NCBI RefSeq assembly: GCF_900102875.1
Contig: NZ_FNGH01000003.1
Location: 248,001 to 312,000 of the forward strand
Length of the DNA: 64,000 nt
From: Franzmannia pantelleriensis
GTDB lineage: Bacteria; Pseudomonadota; Gammaproteobacteria; Pseudomonadales; Halomonadaceae
Direction of reading: 5' to 3'
The position numbers and the translations under genes are program-made. Below, one piece after another: positions 62,142 to 64,000 of this stretch. The notes below the pieces were generated by a model. That model did no database searches. It was not told the DNA's origin and was given only the letters and a program-made list of their open reading frames with translations. The first letter of the stretch is position 1. Each line of letters opens with the position of its first letter.

Positions 62142-64000
62142 ATGAGTGCTGACAAGAAAGCGCCGGCAAACGATGTCGATCTGGAGGAGATGGTAGCGGC
62201 CAGCGACTCCGGAGCGCGCAAGCCGGCAGGTATGCCGGGTAAACTACTGGTCGGCATCGCCGCGACCTGGTCGTTGTTCCAGCTATGGTTCGCCTCGCCG
62301 CTGCCGTACATCCTGGGGTTCGGGGTCTTCAATGCCACCCAGGCACGCTCGATCCATCTGGCTTTTGCACTGTTTCTGGCTTTCATGGCCTATCCGGCCC
62401 TGAAGCGCTCACCGCGTGATCGGATTCCGATCCAGGATTGGGTATTTGCCGGCGTTGCGGCCTTTTGCGGCGCCTACATGTTTTTGTTCTATGCCGAGCT
62501 GGCCCAGCGCCCTGGGCGCCCCCAGCCTCAGGACGTCATCGTCGGCGTAATCGGTATCATCATGCTGCTCGAGGCGGCCAGGCGGGCGCTGGGTCCGCCG
62601 CTGATGATCGTCGCCTCGGTGTTTATCCTCTACTCGCTGCTCGGCCCCTACATGCCCGGCCTGCTTGCTCACCGCGGGGTCAGTGTGGCGGGGCTGATCA
62701 ACCACCAGTGGCTGACCACCCAGGGGGTGTTCGGTATTGCGCTGGGGGTCTCGACCAGCTTCGTGTTCCTGTTCGTGCTGTTCGGTGCCCTGCTCGACAA
62801 GGCCGGTGCCGGTAACTATTTCATCAAGGTCGCGTTCTCGATGCTGGGCCACTTTCGTGGCGGGCCGGCCAAGGCCGCGGTGGTGGCCTCGGGTATGACC
62901 GGCCTGATCTCCGGCTCGTCGATCGCCAATACTGTCACCACCGGCACCTTTACCATTCCGATGATGAAGCGGGTCGGGTTCTCGGCCGAGAAAGCCGGCG
63001 CCGTCGAGGTCTCCTCGTCGGTCAACGGCCAGATCATGCCGCCGGTAATGGGGGCGGCGGCCTTCCTGATGGTCGAGTACGTCGGCATCCCCTATGTGGA
63101 AGTGATCAAACATGCCTTCCTGCCGGCGCTGATCTCGTATATCGCACTGATCTATATCGTCCATCTCGAGGCGCTCAAGGCCAACATGTCTGGGCTGCCG
63201 TCGAGCAATCCGGCGCGCCCGCTGATCAATAAGGTGCTCGGTTTCCTGACCGGTCTGCTCCTGCTGATGGCACTGTCGTTTGCGGTCTACTACGGGCTTG
63301 GCTGGCTCAAGCCGGTGCTCGGCGATGCCACGCCCTGGGTGGTGGCAGTGGTGCTGGCGGTGGTCTATGTCGGCCTTCTCAAGGTCGGTTCCCGCTATCC
63401 TGAGTTGGAGATGGACGATCCGGGCTCCAAGGTGCTCAAGCTGCCCCAGACCAGGCCGACGGTGATGGTCGGGCTGCACTTCATCCTGCCGGTCATCGTG
63501 CTGGTTTGGTGCCTGATGGTAGAGCGCCTGTCGCCGGGGCTATCGGCGTTCTGGGCCACGGTGTTCATGATCTTCATCATGATCACCCAGCGCCCGATTA
63601 CCGCGTTTTTCCGCGGCCGCAGCCGGCTGGCGGCAGATATCAAAGAGGGCTTTCTCGACCTGTGGGACGGCCTGGTGAGCGGTGCCCGCAACATGATTGG
63701 TATCGGTATCGCCACCGCCGCGGCGGGGATCATCGTTGGGGCGGTGTCTCAGACCGGGGTTGGTCTGGTACTGGCCGACGTGGTCGAGATCCTGTCGATG
63801 GGCAACCTGATGCTGATCCTGCTGCTCACCGCGGTGCTCAGCTTGATCCTCGGCATGGGCCTGCCGACCACCGCCAACTACATCGTGGTCTCGGCGCTGC
63901 TGGCGCCGGTGATCGTGATGCTGGGGCAGCAGAACGGGCTGATCGTACCGCTGATCGCAGTGCACCTGTTCGTGTTCTACTTCGGCATCATGGCCGACGT
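62142..64000 (+). CDS. Fused TRAP transporter permease, 4TM/12TM (3' end outside window)
   Basis: This single-chain DctQM permease is used with TAXI receptors. The frame is open from the ATG at 62142 to the window end, giving 619 complete codons without a stop. The N-terminus is hydrophilic (about 33 residues), followed by a DctQ-like helical part with RPQPQDVIVGVIGIIMLLEA. The DctM part includes SGMTGLISGSSIANTVTTGT and MPPVMGAAAFLMVEYVGIP. Near the window end, ILGMGLPTTANYIVVSALLA is a highly conserved motif of the family. The start has only a weak ribosome site. Confidence 0.9.
   Translation, partial: MSADKKAPANDVDLEEMVAASDSGARKPAGMPGKLLVGIAATWSLFQLWFASPLPYILGFGVFNATQARSIHLAFALFLAFMAYPALKRSPRDRIPIQDWVFAGVAAFCGAYMFLFYAELAQRPGRPQPQDVIVGVIGIIMLLEAARRALGPPLMIVASVFILYSLLGPYMPGLLAHRGVSVAGLINHQWLTTQGVFGIALGVSTSFVFLFVLFGALLDKAGAGNYFIKVAFSMLGHFRGGPAKAAVVASGMTGLISGSSIANTVTTGTFTIPMMKRVGFSAEKAGAVEVSSSVNGQIMPPVMGAAAFLMVEYVGIPYVEVIKHAFLPALISYIALIYIVHLEALKANMSGLPSSNPARPLINKVLGFLTGLLLLMALSFAVYYGLGWLKPVLGDATPWVVAVVLAVVYVGLLKVGSRYPELEMDDPGSKVLKLPQTRPTVMVGLHFILPVIVLVWCLMVERLSPGLSAFWATVFMIFIMITQRPITAFFRGRSRLAADIKEGFLDLWDGLVSGARNMIGIGIATAAAGIIVGAVSQTGVGLVLADVVEILSMGNLMLILLLTAVLSLILGMGLPTTANYIVVSALLAPVIVMLGQQNGLIVPLIAVHLFVFYFGIMAD

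Noticed and set aside
1-64000. Mobile elements, CRISPR arrays, tRNA or rRNA genes
   Set aside because: I looked for repeat arrays, transposase or integrase motifs and structural RNA hallmarks and found none; no dedicated RNA search tool was available.

Overview
The window looks like a chromosomal segment of a high-GC, aerobic, halophilic gammaproteobacterium, most likely a member of the Halomonadaceae. The evidence is the protein content: a BCCT osmolyte carrier, several TRAP transporters, a TTT transporter, a phasin, and a ManD plus L-gulonate-type dehydrogenase pair like that studied in Chromohalobacter. There are no rRNA or tRNA genes, insertion sequences, integrases, phage genes or CRISPR arrays that I can see. 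Genes are tightly packed, often with ATGA or TAATG overlaps, and base use is even throughout, so this reads as resident catabolic chromosome rather than a recent island.

Layout. 1-6.7 kb: a sugar-acid operon (UxaA-type dehydratase, aldehyde dehydrogenase, HpaI-type aldolase, tctCBA). 6.7-11.6 kb: ChaC coupled to a DMT exporter, a DksA-like zinc-finger protein, a BCCT carrier and a LysR regulator. 11.6-16.8 kb: glycolate oxidase glcDEF with glcG, divergent from glcC. 16.8-27.7 kb: a GntR-controlled unit with a second GlcG-like protein, a TRAP transporter, a crotonase-fold protein lacking both catalytic glutamates, a family III CoA-transferase, a serine-glyoxylate-type aminotransferase and a fused FAD/Fe-S 2-hydroxyacid dehydrogenase. 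I cannot match this set to a described pathway, and it is the best candidate for an undescribed one. 27.7-30.8 kb: L-fuconate dehydratase and lactate permease. 31.2-32 kb: a glutathione transferase. 32.1-40.8 kb: a GntR-manD-L-gulonate 5-dehydrogenase-like-dctPQM-uxuB-uxuA operon. 40.9-46.6 kb: a D-amino-acid unit (SSS symporter, RidA, D-aminoacylase, RpiR regulator and a divergent PLP deaminase). 46.6-49.4 kb: lacI-kdgK-HAD phosphatase. 49.5-52.1 kb: a gamma-carbonic-anhydrase-like protein, a phasin and an NCS2 permease. 52.4-55.6 kb: modABC and a Tat-exported DUF192 protein. 55.8-58.7 kb: a third TRAP set. 58.7-64 kb: a small secreted protein, a KamA-like radical SAM enzyme, a TAXI binding protein and a fused TRAP permease cut by the window end.

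How it works together. Most of the window takes up small carboxylates (uronates, aldonates, hydroxyacids, D-amino acids) and funnels them to pyruvate, 2-keto-3-deoxygluconate, glyoxylate or lactate. UxuB, UxuA and ManD make 2-keto-3-deoxygluconate, and KdgK phosphorylates it. GlcDEF makes glyoxylate, which the aminotransferase at 23.4 kb could also use.

A cross-cutting signal is architectural. All five operons that begin with a TRAP, TAXI or TTT binding protein have a strong hairpin between the binding-protein gene and the membrane-subunit gene. Several regulator genes also sit beside clear palindromes that are good operator candidates.
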